In this document: one piece after another, positions 45,912-54,342 of the stretch | How positions within the stretch are numbered: the stretch's first letter is position 1 | Layout: every line of letters starts with the position of its first letter | Assembly (NCBI RefSeq): GCF_003012745.1 | Contig: NZ_PXYK01000007.1 | Span: 124,001-188,000, forward strand | Reading direction: 5' to 3' | Length of the DNA: 64,000 nt | From: Kumtagia ephedrae | GTDB lineage: Bacteria > Pseudomonadota > Alphaproteobacteria > Rhizobiales > Rhizobiaceae | The notes under the pieces: model-generated | Databases searched by the model: none | What the model was told of the DNA's origin: nothing | Seen by the model: the letters and a program-made list of their open reading frames with translations, nothing else | Program-made: the position numbers and the translations under genes

Positions 45912-46649
45912 ATGGACGGCATGACTCGCACAGAGGTCGACAAGGCCGAGGCCAAGGATTTCGCGCTCGGCAAGGGTCCGCTGCGGCCGCGCGACGCCGC
46001 CACGCTCATCCTGCTCGAGCGCAGGGATGGCGAGGTCCGCGTCCTGATGGGCCGCCGCCATGCCCGCCACGCCTTCATGCCTGGCAAGTTCGTGTTTCCG
46101 GGCGGCCGCACCGACCCCGAGGATGGCCGCATTCCGGTGGCGCAGGACCTGCATCCCGACGAGCAGGCCAAGCTGACCAGCGCAGCGCGAATCGCGCCGG
46201 CGCGTGCCCGCGCCATCGCGCTGTCGGCCGTGCGCGAGACCTATGAGGAGGCGGGCCTTCTGATCGGCCGCGCCGCATCGTTCCAGACGCGCCAGGCCGG
46301 ATGGCTCGGTTTCGCCGAGCACAATGTGGCGCCCGCTCTCGACGGCTTGCGCTATATCGCACGCGCCATCACCCCGCCCGGCCGCGTGCGCCGCTTCGAC
46401 ACCCGCTTCCTCGCCGCCTGGCGCGACAGCGTGGCGGTGGAGCTGCCGCAAGGCGGCCCGACCGGGGAACTGGAAGAGCTCGCCTGGCTGCCGCTCGCCG
46501 AGGCCCGGCAGGCCGACATTCCCGCCATCACCGGGACCGTCCTGGGCGAGCTCGAGCAGCGTCTGACCGAAGACCCGCTGCTGCGTCCCGGCGGGCCCGT
46601 GCCGTTCTACCGCATGGTCCGCAATCGCTTCGTCCGCGAACTCCTGTAG
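45912..46649 (+). CDS. Nudix hydrolase
   Basis: A 245-residue protein with a Nudix fold. The Nudix box is split by an insertion: the first half is 'FPGGRTDPEDGRIPVAQ' and the second half 'ALSAVRETYEEAGLLIG', with the metal-binding RETYEEAG intact. The arrangement and length resemble the RppH-unrelated, CoA/ADP-ribose-type Nudix proteins; substrate unknown. ATG 45912 is preceded by GGGAGG. It lies between the DUF983 and MFS genes on the same strand. Confidence 0.88.
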   Translation: MDGMTRTEVDKAEAKDFALGKGPLRPRDAATLILLERRDGEVRVLMGRRHARHAFMPGKFVFPGGRTDPEDGRIPVAQDLHPDEQAKLTSAARIAPARARAIALSAVRETYEEAGLLIGRAASFQTRQAGWLGFAEHNVAPALDGLRYIARAITPPGRVRRFDTRFLAAWRDSVAVELPQGGPTGELEELAWLPLAEARQADIPAITGTVLGELEQRLTEDPLLRPGGPVPFYRMVRNRFVRELL

Positions 46650-46671
46650 CCACAAGCCAAGCAGTTTCGAC

Positions 46672-47859
46672 ATGACCGGCAGCGTTGACACCGAAGACGA
46701 TCCCGCGCGCGTGCGCTGGCTGGCGATCACGGCGGCAATCGCCTCGATCAGCGTGGTCGGCATCGCCATCGGGCTGGGCATGCCGCTGCTCAGCATCATT
46801 TTGGAGAATCGCGGCTACTCCGCCAGCATGATCGGCCTCAACACCGCCGTGGCCGGGCTCGCCTCGATCGCCGGCGCGCCGCTCGCCACGCCGCTCGCCG
46901 TGCGCTTCGGCACGGTGCCGGTGATGGTCACCATGATCCTGCTCGGCGCCTTCGCCTTCATGGGCTTCTATTTCGCGCCGGCCTTCTGGACGTGGTTTCC
47001 GTTGCGCGTGGTGCTGCACATCGCGCTCACCGTGCTGTTCATCCTGTCGGAATTCTGGATATCGTCCTCGGCGCCGCCGCACCGGCGCGGCTTCGTGCTC
47101 GGCATCTACGCCACGGTGCTGTCGCTCGGCTTCGCGCTCGGCCCCTGGCTGTTCTCGCAGCTCGGCAGCGGCGGCTTCGAGCCCTTCGGCGCCGTCTTCG
47201 TCCTGGTGATGATCGCGCTGGTGCCGGTGATCGCCGCCTGGCGCGAGAGCCCGCGCATCCATGCCAGGGAGGACGAGAGCGGTCACTTCCTGCGCTATAT
47301 CTGGCTGGTGCCGACGGCGACCGCGGCGGTGCTGGTGTTCGGCGCCGTCGAGACCGGCGGCTTCGCCCTCTTCCCGATCTATGGCGCCCGCAGCGGCTAT
47401 TCGGAGGCCGACGCCGCACTGCTGCTCACCATGATCGGCCTCGGCAACGTGCTCTTGCAGATCCCGATTGGCATGCTGAGCGACCGGGTGCCGGACCGCC
47501 GCTATCTGCTGCTCGGCTGCGCCACGGTCGGCTTGGCCGGCATGATCGTCCTGCCCAGCGTTTCGATCAGCTGGCACATGCTGGCGGCCGTGCTGTTCGT
47601 CTGGGGCGGTGTGGTGGCGGCGCTCTACACCATCGGCCTCGCCCATCTCGGCGCAAGACTCTCCGGTCACGAGCTCGCCAACGCCAATGCCGCCTTCGTG
47701 CTCTGCTACGGCCTCGGCATGGTCATCGGCCCGCAGGCGATCGGCATCGGCATGGACCTGTTCGGCAAGGAAGGTTTTCCCGGGGCGCTTGCCCTGTTCT
47801 TCCTGTTCTACATCGTTCTCGCCGTCAGCCGCATCGCTGCCTCGCGCCGCCGCTCTTGA
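46672..47859 (+). CDS. MFS transporter
   Basis: A 395-residue major facilitator with 12 hydrophobic segments. Typical features are 'LATPLAVRFGTVPVMV' (loop 2-3 motif, diverged), 'GFVLGIYATVLSLGFALGPWL' in helix 5 and 'IGMLSDRVPDRRYLLLG' in the second half. The family includes YfcJ/YhhS-type multidrug and sugar-efflux carriers; the substrate is unknown. The ATG has no clear ribosome site. The rpmG promoter overlaps its stop codon. Confidence 0.88.
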   Translation: MTGSVDTEDDPARVRWLAITAAIASISVVGIAIGLGMPLLSIILENRGYSASMIGLNTAVAGLASIAGAPLATPLAVRFGTVPVMVTMILLGAFAFMGFYFAPAFWTWFPLRVVLHIALTVLFILSEFWISSSAPPHRRGFVLGIYATVLSLGFALGPWLFSQLGSGGFEPFGAVFVLVMIALVPVIAAWRESPRIHAREDESGHFLRYIWLVPTATAAVLVFGAVETGGFALFPIYGARSGYSEADAALLLTMIGLGNVLLQIPIGMLSDRVPDRRYLLLGCATVGLAGMIVLPSVSISWHMLAAVLFVWGGVVAALYTIGLAHLGARLSGHELANANAAFVLCYGLGMVIGPQAIGIGMDLFGKEGFPGALALFFLFYIVLAVSRIAASRRRS

Positions 47860-47883
47860 CTTTCCGGCACCGATCTTTATGTG
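47855..47883 (+). promoter_or_regulatory. Promoter of rpmG
   Basis: CTTGAC at 47855-47860 (perfect alphaproteobacterial -35), a 17-base spacer and TATGTG at 47878-47883 as -10. It overlaps the stop codon of the MFS gene and lies 77 bases before the rpmG ATG. Confidence 0.55.
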
Positions 47884-47959
47884 TCGCGCCTGATTTCCGC
47901 GCCGGGGCCACCGCCCTTCGAGAAGCGGTCAGGCCCCAGACAGTCGAACGGAACGCATC

Positions 47960-48127
47960 ATGGCAAAAGCCGCCAACATCAAGATCAAGCTGCTCTCCAC
48001 CGCCGACACCGGCTATTTCTACGTGACCAGCAAGAACAGCCGCACCAAGACCGACAAGCTGTCCTTCCGCAAATACGACCCGGTCGCCAAGAAGCACGTC
48101 GAGTTCAAGGAAACGAAGATCAAGTAA
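47960..48127 (+). CDS. rpmG: 50S ribosomal protein L33
   Basis: A 55-residue ribosomal protein, too short for usual ORF cut-offs: '[20 protein letters not shown]' start, then '[20 protein letters not shown]' and '[10 protein letters not shown]' end, the classical L33 sequence of the cysteine-free type. It binds near the E site of the large subunit. Own promoter upstream and terminator 25 bases downstream. Confidence 0.98.
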   Translation: MAKAANIKIKLLSTADTGYFYVTSKNSRTKTDKLSFRKYDPVAKKHVEFKETKIK

Positions 48128-48152
48128 TCTTCGCTTTCCGCGTTGCCGCCAA

Positions 48153-48174
48153 AGCCGCCGCGAGGCGGCTTTTT
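48153..48174 (+). terminator. Rho-independent terminator of rpmG
   Basis: Stem AGCCGCC / GGCGGCT (48153-48159 with 48164-48170), tetraloop GCGA, then TTTT. Confidence 0.85.
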
Positions 48175-48295
48175 GCGTTTGGGCGGCAAGCCCTCGCGGC
48201 CGCGGACGGCCCGCGACCGCACAACCGGACGAAGCCGCAAGAGGCCACAACCGGAGCCTGCGACAATTTGCATGACAGATATGCATGCGCCGAGG

Positions 48296-48324
48296 CTTGC
48301 CGAAAGAGCAGGCAGCGATTAGGT
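48296..48324 (+). promoter_or_regulatory. Putative promoter of the three-hairpin sRNA
   Basis: CTTGCC at 48296-48301, 17-base spacer, TTAGGT at 48319-48324. The -35 is good and the -10 weak. A start near 48331 would put the first hairpin right at the 5' end of the RNA. Confidence 0.4.
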
Positions 48325-48330
48325 CAATGG

Positions 48331-48443
48331 TGTTGACGCTCTTCCTCCTCCCTGAGCGTCGGCACAGAGAGCGGCGCACCTCCTCCCGCGCCGCAATCAA
48401 ATCAAGCCCGCCGGACCTCCTCCCCCGGCGGGCTTTCTTTTTG
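48331..48443 (+). ncRNA. Small RNA with three anti-Shine-Dalgarno hairpins (cuckoo RNA type)
   Basis: Three perfect hairpins follow one another. Hairpin 1: GACGCTC (48335-48341) / GAGCGTC (48354-48360), loop TTCCTCCTCCCT. Hairpin 2: GCGGCGC (48371-48377) / GCGCCGC (48388-48394), loop ACCTCCTCCC. Hairpin 3: AAGCCCGCCGG (48404-48414) / CCGGCGGGCTT (48425-48435), loop ACCTCCTCCC, followed by a T-rich run, so it doubles as terminator. All three loops carry CCTCCTCC, complementary to the ribosome-binding GGAGG. This is the architecture of the rhizobial 'cuckoo' RNAs, which are thought to base-pair with Shine-Dalgarno sequences of many messages. Expression is not proven by sequence; the 5' end is estimated from the promoter. 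Confidence 0.82.
48404..48442 (+). terminator. Terminator hairpin of the sRNA
   Basis: Eleven-base-pair stem with ten-base loop ACCTCCTCCC and a following TTTCTTTTT run; it is also the third anti-Shine-Dalgarno hairpin. Confidence 0.85.
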
Positions 48444-48542
48444 CGCGCCGGCCGGCATGCATTTGCCCGCGAGGACCATCTGCCTGAAAAGGAGCCCGAA
48501 GGTCGGGGCTCAACCCTCTGGCGATACAGGAGCAGGACGGGA

Positions 48543-48567
48543 CGCTGCATCGCAGCGGCTCTTTTTT
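48543..48567 (+). terminator. Second terminator-like hairpin downstream of the sRNA
   Basis: Stem CGCTGC / GCAGCG with loop ATC (48543-48557) followed by GGCTC and six T (48562-48567). It is preceded by another hairpin GAGCCC/GGGCTC (48492-48511). It may end a second short RNA. Confidence 0.5.
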
Positions 48568-48970
48568 ATTGAGGATTTTGCGGAAGAGGAGAAAAGGGGG
48601 CCGGCCGACATGCTGGCAGCGGTACGAGGAGGCCACTGTGTGCCAGTTGCCGGCCGGCCGACCCCACGGACCCAGGAGATGCGGCGGACCTGAGCATCAT
48701 GGGGTATCTTCGGAAAACATCGGCATGCCGAAGCATTATGACGTTTTCTTGTTCTTGATTTTGATCGTTGCTCAGGAACACTTGAAAATCAACAGTTTCT
48801 TAACCAAACCGCGACGGATTGCGGTGTTAAGGTAAACTGGAAACCATCTTTTTCGCCGGCAAACGGTCAGAAAACCGCGTAAACGGACGCGTTTCCACCG
48901 TTTTCGCGCGCGCTTTCAAAAGCATGCCGGCTCAACTTCACGTTTGCTTGAGCATTGCAAGATTTGGCGT
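48568..48970. other. Non-coding stretch between the sRNA locus and pleD
   Basis: About 400 bases downstream of convergent transcription units. The part after 48700 is AT-richer than its surroundings. I see no protein-like reading frame and no third RNA structure. Confidence 0.4.
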
Positions 48971-50344
48971 TCATGCCGCCTTGGCGACCACCCGGTTGCG
49001 TCCGCCGGACTTGGCTTCGTAGAGGGCAAGGTCCGCGCGCTTGATCAGGTCCTCGACCGCATCGGGGCCGCGTAGCACCGAGGAGACGCCGACACTGATG
49101 GTGAGCGCGATGGTCTGCCCCGTCTTGCCGACCGGGAACGGATGGCGCTCGATCTCGGCGCGGATGCGCTCGGCGACCTTCTCGGCGACCGAAGCCTCGG
49201 TGTCCGGCATGACGATCACGAACTCCTCGCCGCCGTAGCGGCAGGCGAGGTCGATGCCGCGGACGTTCTTGCGCAGCCGGCGCGCGAACTCGCGCAGCAC
49301 GTCGTCGCCGCCGTCATGGCCATGGGTGTCGTTGATCGACTTGAAGCGGTCGAGGTCGGTGATCATCATCGACAGCGGCCGGCGCCGCGACACGGCCCGG
49401 TCGAACAGCGTCTTCAGGTGGCTGTCGAGATAGCGCCGGTTGTGCAGGCCGGTGAGCGCGTCGGTCACCGCCATCTCGATGGTCTGGGCGACGCTGGCGC
49501 GCAGCTCGTCGTTGTAGCGCTTTCGCTTCACCTGGGTACGCAGCCGCGCCGTCAGCTCCTGCCGGTCGATCGGCCGCACCAGATAGTCGTTGATGCCGAG
49601 CTCCAGCCCGCGCACGATCCGGTTCTCCTCGCCGGTGTCGGCAAGCAGGATGATCGGCACGAAGCGCGTGCGGTCGAGCGACCGTATCTGCGAGCACAGC
49701 CTGAGCGGATCGTAATTGGCGAAGGCCGTCGAGATCAGCATGCATTCATACGGCGCCTCGGCCGCCTGGAAGAAGCCGGCCTGCGGATCGCTCACCACGT
49801 CGAGCTCGGCCTGTCCCGCGAGGAAGCGGCCGATGCGTTCGGACGAGGACGGCCGCTCGTCGACCAGCAGCACCCTGGGCAGCGTCTCGTCGTCCGGCAC
49901 GCGACGGGCGAGCAGTTCCTCGATGCCTATGTTGCGGGTTGTCGCGGCCCGCAGCCGCAGTTCGTCGGTGAGCGTCTTCAGCCGCACCAGGCTTTTCACC
50001 CGTGTCATCAGCTGCAGGTCGTTGACCGGCTTGGTCAGAAAATCGTCGGCGCCCGCCTCCAGGCCGCGCACCCGGTCGACCACCTGGTCGAGCGCCGTGA
50101 CCATGATCACAGGGATATGCTGGGTCGCGGGGTCGGCCTTCAGCCGGCGGCAGACCTCGAAGCCGTCCATGCCCGGCATCATCACGTCGAGCAGCACCAC
50201 GTCGACCTTGCCGTTCTCGCAGGCCTCGATGGCGTCCTCGCCATTGCCGGCGGTGAGCACCTCGAAATATTCGGCGAGCAGCCGCACCTCGAGCAGCTTC
50301 ACATTGGCCGGAATGTCGTCGACGACGAGGATGCGCGCGGTCAT
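48971..50344 (-). CDS. pleD: PleD response regulator/diguanylate cyclase
   Basis: A 457-residue protein with two receiver domains and a GGDEF domain, the exact layout of PleD. Receiver 1 has the phospho-aspartate D53 ('VVLLDVMMPGMDGFEV') and K in 'FLTKPVND'; receiver 2 (about 155-270) lacks a clear phospho-acceptor and acts in dimerisation in Caulobacter PleD. The catalytic motif is 'RYGGEEFVIVMPD', and the product-inhibition I-site RGID lies five residues before it. It makes cyclic di-GMP at the pole during the motile-to-sessile transition in relatives. ATG 50344 matches family starts; a TTG at 50353 has a better ribosome site. Downstream of divK in one operon. Confidence 0.96.
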   Translation of the reverse strand: MTARILVVDDIPANVKLLEVRLLAEYFEVLTAGNGEDAIEACENGKVDVVLLDVMMPGMDGFEVCRRLKADPATQHIPVIMVTALDQVVDRVRGLEAGADDFLTKPVNDLQLMTRVKSLVRLKTLTDELRLRAATTRNIGIEELLARRVPDDETLPRVLLVDERPSSSERIGRFLAGQAELDVVSDPQAGFFQAAEAPYECMLISTAFANYDPLRLCSQIRSLDRTRFVPIILLADTGEENRIVRGLELGINDYLVRPIDRQELTARLRTQVKRKRYNDELRASVAQTIEMAVTDALTGLHNRRYLDSHLKTLFDRAVSRRRPLSMMITDLDRFKSINDTHGHDGGDDVLREFARRLRKNVRGIDLACRYGGEEFVIVMPDTEASVAEKVAERIRAEIERHPFPVGKTGQTIALTISVGVSSVLRGPDAVEDLIKRADLALYEAKSGGRNRVVAKAA

Positions 50345-50381
50345 CGGCTGCAAGGGCTCCGGAGGGGCGGGCGGGCGGGCC

Positions 50382-50753
50382 TCATGCGTCGCCCAGATAT
50401 GACTTGATGGTCTCGATGAAGCGCGGCACCGAGATCGGCTTGGAGATGTAGGCCTCGCAGCCGCCCTGGCGGATACGCTCCTCGTCGCCCTTCATGGCGA
50501 AGGCGGTGACGGCGATGACCGGGATCGTGTGCAGGTCGTCGTCCTGCTTCAGCCATTTCGTCACTTCGAGGCCGGAGACTTCCGGCAGCTGGATGTCCAT
50601 GAGGATGAGGTCCGGCCGGTGCGAGCGCGCCAGTTCCAGCGCCTCGAGGCCGTTGCGGGTGCGCACCGTCTCGTAGCCGCTCGCCTCGATCAGGTCGCGG
50701 AAGAGCTTCATGTTGAGCTCGTTGTCCTCGACGATCATCACCTTTTTGGCCAT
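50382..50753 (-). CDS. divK: Single-domain response regulator DivK
   Basis: A 123-residue receiver domain without output domain. It has the acidic pair in '[14 protein letters not shown]', the phospho-acceptor D53 in '[16 protein letters not shown]', T in '[13 protein letters not shown]' and K in 'YISKPIS'. The high similarity to Caulobacter DivK and its place directly before pleD (37 bases apart) identify it. DivK works with PleC/DivJ to control CtrA and cell-division asymmetry. GAAGGCG precedes ATG 50753. Confidence 0.96.
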   Translation of the reverse strand: MAKKVMIVEDNELNMKLFRDLIEASGYETVRTRNGLEALELARSHRPDLILMDIQLPEVSGLEVTKWLKQDDDLHTIPVIAVTAFAMKGDEERIRQGGCEAYISKPISVPRFIETIKSYLGDA

Positions 50754-50975
50754 TTCGCCTTCAACCCCGGACCAGGACGTCATGCCCCCAGCCTCTCCGC
50801 GCCACGCTCATAGCGCCGAGTCCAGCCGGACCTTATCTCCAGAACATTGACGAAACGGAAACTGTTCCGTCCGCTGAGGCGATCGTGAACGCAACGATCG
50901 CCCGGCTCGCTTGCCCGGCCGGCACTACCCGGCTACTGGCAGATAGGAATTTGTTGCGGGAGTCGCCAGAAAGCC

Positions 50976-51275
50976 ATGCCGGCGCACAAGACCACAGCGG
51001 CGGATGCCGAGGCCCTGGCCGTGTCGGCGCTGGCGTTCATCGCCGGCGACCCGGTGCTGTTGCCGCGCTTCCTGGCGCTGACCGGCATCGAGGCGCAGGC
51101 GATCCGCCTGGCGGCGCGCGAGCCGGGTTTTCTGGCCGGCGTGCTGCGCTTCATCCTGGCACACGAGCCGACCCTGCTTTCCTTCGCCGAGCATGCCGGG
51201 ATCGACCCGGCCTCGGTCGGCGCGGCGCTCAGGGCGCTGCCCGACGGCGACGAACTTTATGAGGCATCGACATGA
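50976..51275 (+). CDS. DUF3572 family protein
   Basis: A 99-residue, predicted all-helical acidic protein ('EALAVSALAFIAGDPVLLPRFLALTG', 'EPGFLAGVLRFILAHEPTLLSFAE'). It matches the DUF3572 family found in alphaproteobacteria beside divK-pleD; function unknown. The stop overlaps the start of the HAD gene (ATGA), giving a two-gene operon divergent from divK. Confidence 0.85.
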   Translation: MPAHKTTAADAEALAVSALAFIAGDPVLLPRFLALTGIEAQAIRLAAREPGFLAGVLRFILAHEPTLLSFAEHAGIDPASVGAALRALPDGDELYEAST

Positions 51276-51925
51276 GCGACGATCCCGAAACAGCGCGCCA
51301 GATCGCCGAGCTGGCGCCCGGCACGCGGCCGCTGCTGGTGCTCGACGTCGACGACGTGCTGATGGAGTTCATCGCGCCGTTCATGCGCTTCCTCGACGCA
51401 CAGGGGCTGCATCTGTCGCTGGAGACTTTTCGGCTGCACGGCAACATCACGCGGCGCGAGACAGGGGAAGCGCTCGACTACGAGGCCGTCTCGACGCTCA
51501 TCGATGATTTCTTCGCCGCGCAGGACCGCTGGCAGTCGCCGCTCGCCCGGGCGGTCGAGGCGGTGGCGGAGCTTTCCGACCAGGCCGACATCGTGCTGCT
51601 CACGGCGATGCCGCACCGGCACCGGGCGGTGCGCCGCATCCATCTCGACAGCCTCGGCTTCCCCTACCCGCTGCTGACCACCGAAGCGGCCAAGGGGCCG
51701 GCGCTGCGCCGGCTGCTCGGCGCCACGCCGCGTCCCATCGCCTTCGTCGACGACACGCCGCACAATCTCGTCTCGGCCCGCCAGACGCTCGCCGACGTGC
51801 ATCTGTTCCACCTGATGGGCATGCCGGCCTTGCGTCCGCTGCTGTCGCCCTTGCCCGAGCGCGTCGAGATCGTCGACGAGTGGCACGAGGCCGGCCCGCG
51901 GATCGCCGCCGCGCTGGGCATCTGA
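51272..51925 (+). CDS. HAD-superfamily hydrolase
   Basis: A 217-residue phosphatase-like protein. Motif I is 'LLVLDVDDVLMEFIAPF' with the nucleophile and acid aspartates (DxD), motif II is 'IVLLTAMPHRHRAV', motif III/IV the Lys in 'AAKGPALRRLL' and 'PIAFVDDTPHNL'. The length and the missing large cap suggest a small C1-capped HAD of unknown substrate. Translationally coupled to the DUF3572 gene. Confidence 0.88.
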   Translation: MSDDPETARQIAELAPGTRPLLVLDVDDVLMEFIAPFMRFLDAQGLHLSLETFRLHGNITRRETGEALDYEAVSTLIDDFFAAQDRWQSPLARAVEAVAELSDQADIVLLTAMPHRHRAVRRIHLDSLGFPYPLLTTEAAKGPALRRLLGATPRPIAFVDDTPHNLVSARQTLADVHLFHLMGMPALRPLLSPLPERVEIVDEWHEAGPRIAAALGI

Positions 51926-51973
51926 ACAGGGCCTTTGCCGTTCTTCCCTGCGCCGCACTGCGGGACCGCGGCC

Positions 51974-54313
51974 TCAAGCCACCGAAAAATCCAGGTTCGT
52001 CATAGCCAGGCCGGCGTCGGCGACGGCGAACAGGACACCGCCGCCGGCCGCGTCACCGTTGAAGTCGTAATAAACCTCGCCCGTGTCCATCTCGTAGATG
52101 ATGCGGTCGCTGGCGTCCTCGGCGAGACCATCGTCATTGGCGCGGAAGGCGGCGGCGGCCAGCGTGCCCGGCGTCAGCGCCGTGAAGATCGCGTCGGACA
52201 GGAGGAAGCGGTCGTCGGCCACGATGAAGTCGATGATGGTGTCGACATTGCCGCCCCCCAGCGCCGTGGCGAAGACGAAGGTGTCGTCGCCGCCGAAGCC
52301 GCGCAGCGTGTCGGCCCCGCCTTTGCCCTCCAGCCGGTTGTCGCCGGCATTGCCGACGATTTCCTGCGCGATCTCATTGCCGGTGAGCCATATGTCCGAG
52401 GTCCCGCCGGAGCCGTTGGTGGTCATGATCTCGACACGGACGTCCGCGTCGAGCGTGTAGCTGACGGCGGCGACGACCCGGTCGGCGGCACCTTGCACCG
52501 CGCTCTCCTCGATCACGTCGGCGGAATTGAACACGCGGTAGGTGTCGTCGCCATCGAGCCCGCGCAGCGTGTCGGCCGCGCCCTTGCCGCCGTCATGCAG
52601 GATATTGTCGCCGGCATTGCCGATGATCTCCTGGGCCAGCACGTTGCCGGTGAGGTTTATATCGGCCAGCCCTGCCGATGAGGTCGTGCCCAGGATTTCG
52701 ACCTGCACGCCGGCGCCGAGCGCATAGTCCACCGCCGCCGCGACCTTGTCGGCCGTGCCCTGCGACACGCCTTCGGAAACCGTCGTGGCGGAATTGTAGA
52801 CGAGATAGGTGTCGTTGCCGGCAAACCCCTTCATCGCGTCGGCGGCGCCGCCGCCATCCTTCAGCGTATTGCCGGCCGCATTGCCCTCGATCGCCTGCGC
52901 GAAGGTGTTGCCGGTCAGGTCGATCGCCGCCATACCGGTCGAGCCGTTGGTGGTGAGGCGCTCGATCGAGGCCCCTGCAGTCAGTTGATAGCTGGTCGTG
53001 GCGATGACGCGGTCCTCGCCACTACCGATGATCTCGTCGATGACGTCGCCGGCCTGGCCGACGCGGAAGACATCGTCACCCTTTCCCCCGGCCATGGTGT
53101 CGTTGCCGTCCTTGCCGTCGATGGTGTCGTTTTCGACCGTGCCTATGATGATCTCGCCGGCATTGGTGCCGTTGACCTTGATGATGTCCGTGCCGTTCGT
53201 CCAGTTCGAGAAGGCCAGGCCTGCGAGGTCGAACAGGCCGGCGCCGGTGCGGTCGACGGTGAGCGTGTCCACCGCGGCGCTGCCGGTGACCTTGTCGAAA
53301 TCGATGATCGCCTCGGAGCCGAACCGCGCGCTGCTGACGCCGGACTGGTAGGTGAGTTGCTCGACGCCGTTGAACACCACCTCGAAGAAGTCGATCGCGC
53401 CGGCGTCGGCGAGTTGCACGGTGTCGGTGCCGGCGGCGCCGATCACCCCCTCCGCCTCGCCCTTCACCAGGTCGCTGCCGGCGCGGTAGACGAACTTGTC
53501 GGCGCCGTCGTTGCCAAACAGGAGATCGGTGCCGCCGCCGCCCTCCAGCGTGTCGCCGGCGGAGCCGCCATTGATCGTGTCGTCCTCGCTTGATCCGACG
53601 AGGTCGTTGGCGACGAAGATTTCGCCCTCGATCGAGATCGTCTGGTCGGGCCTGCCCCAGGTCAGAAAACTGACGCCGCTCAGGTCGGTATCGGCACCCT
53701 CCACGACGACCACATTCTGCTCGGACTTGGTGCCGATGACCTGCTTGATCGCATCGGCGCCTAACTGGTCGTCATTGAAGGTGGCGGTGATGATCTGCGC
53801 GAACTGCACCTGCTCGACGTCGACGATCGTGGTCCCGGTGAAATCGTAGTCGGCAACCTGGGTGAGCAGCAGCCCGTCGGTGCCGTCGCCGCCGTCGAAG
53901 ATCGAGCCCGCCACCGCTCCGAACGGAAGCCGCAGGATGTCGTTGCCGCCATAGGCGAACAGCTTGTCGATGCCGCCGCCATTGTTGAGCGCGCCGATCT
54001 GGTCCTTGCCGTCGGTGCCGTGGATCTCGTCGTTGCCCACCGTCCCGAATATCTGGACCTGGTCGAAGCCCGTCCAGTTCGACAGCGTCCAGTCCTTGGC
54101 CGAAAAGAAACCGGCCGCGGACATGTCGACCCGCAGGAAATTGTTGCCGGCGCCGCCGGTCAGCGTGACGGTCTCGGAGACCTGCCCGCCGCCGAACTGG
54201 CTGCTGTCGAAGGTGGCGGAGATCGAGATGTCGTCGCCATAGACGATCTCGTCGATGTCGACGAGGTCGTCGGCCGAGAAGTCGGTGGAAACATCTACGT
54301 TGAGCGTGGGCAT
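51974..54313 (-). CDS. RTX-type type I secretion substrate with tandem 88-90-residue repeats
   Basis: A 779-residue acidic protein without signal peptide. The first ~400 residues contain scattered calcium-binding nonapeptide-like units ('GTVGNDEIHGTDGKDQIG', 'GSSEDDTINGGSAGDTLEGG', 'GTVENDTIDGKDGNDTMAGG'). Residues ~410-670 are three tandem copies of an 88-90-residue block of the form D-x-Y-x-V-x-N-S...QG-A-D-[KR]-V...LTGN...A-Q-E-I-x-GNAGDN. The last ~100 residues form the domain shared by the four proteins in this region, ending 'GLAMTNLDFSVA', a typical uncleaved type I secretion signal. AAGGAGG precedes ATG 54313. Function outside the cell unknown: surface layer, adhesin or biofilm protein are options. 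Confidence 0.85.
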   Translation of the reverse strand: MPTLNVDVSTDFSADDLVDIDEIVYGDDISISATFDSSQFGGGQVSETVTLTGGAGNNFLRVDMSAAGFFSAKDWTLSNWTGFDQVQIFGTVGNDEIHGTDGKDQIGALNNGGGIDKLFAYGGNDILRLPFGAVAGSIFDGGDGTDGLLLTQVADYDFTGTTIVDVEQVQFAQIITATFNDDQLGADAIKQVIGTKSEQNVVVVEGADTDLSGVSFLTWGRPDQTISIEGEIFVANDLVGSSEDDTINGGSAGDTLEGGGGTDLLFGNDGADKFVYRAGSDLVKGEAEGVIGAAGTDTVQLADAGAIDFFEVVFNGVEQLTYQSGVSSARFGSEAIIDFDKVTGSAAVDTLTVDRTGAGLFDLAGLAFSNWTNGTDIIKVNGTNAGEIIIGTVENDTIDGKDGNDTMAGGKGDDVFRVGQAGDVIDEIIGSGEDRVIATTSYQLTAGASIERLTTNGSTGMAAIDLTGNTFAQAIEGNAAGNTLKDGGGAADAMKGFAGNDTYLVYNSATTVSEGVSQGTADKVAAAVDYALGAGVQVEILGTTSSAGLADINLTGNVLAQEIIGNAGDNILHDGGKGAADTLRGLDGDDTYRVFNSADVIEESAVQGAADRVVAAVSYTLDADVRVEIMTTNGSGGTSDIWLTGNEIAQEIVGNAGDNRLEGKGGADTLRGFGGDDTFVFATALGGGNVDTIIDFIVADDRFLLSDAIFTALTPGTLAAAAFRANDDGLAEDASDRIIYEMDTGEVYYDFNGDAAGGGVLFAVADAGLAMTNLDFSVA
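52290..53085 (-). repeat. Tandem ~264-270-bp coding repeat, three copies
   Basis: Three consecutive blocks in the gene at 51974-54313, recognisable on the plus strand by recurring 'ggtgtcgt(t/c)gcc', 'gccggtcag/gtgagg' and 'ttgtcgccggcattgcc' words at 264-270-base intervals. The same block occurs in the three other large genes of the region. Confidence 0.85.
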
Positions 54314-54324
54314 GATTCCTCCTT

Positions 54325-54342
54325 GAAATGAGACGTCATTTC
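54325..54342. promoter_or_regulatory. Palindrome GAAATGA-GACG-TCATTTC abutting the ribosome site of the RTX gene
   Basis: A perfect 7+4+7 inverted repeat ends exactly one base before the AAGGAGGA ribosome site (54317-54324) of the gene at 51974-54313. It may be an operator or an mRNA hairpin next to the start codon. Confidence 0.5.

Noticed and set aside
46528-47670. 380-codon minus-strand ORF opposite the MFS gene
   Set aside because: Antisense shadow with His/Arg/Gln-rich content; the plus-strand MFS protein explains the region.
48569-48835. 88-codon ORF on the plus strand between the sRNA and pleD
   Set aside because: No ribosome site, no protein-like composition, and it starts at the terminator; a similar ORF exists on the opposite strand.
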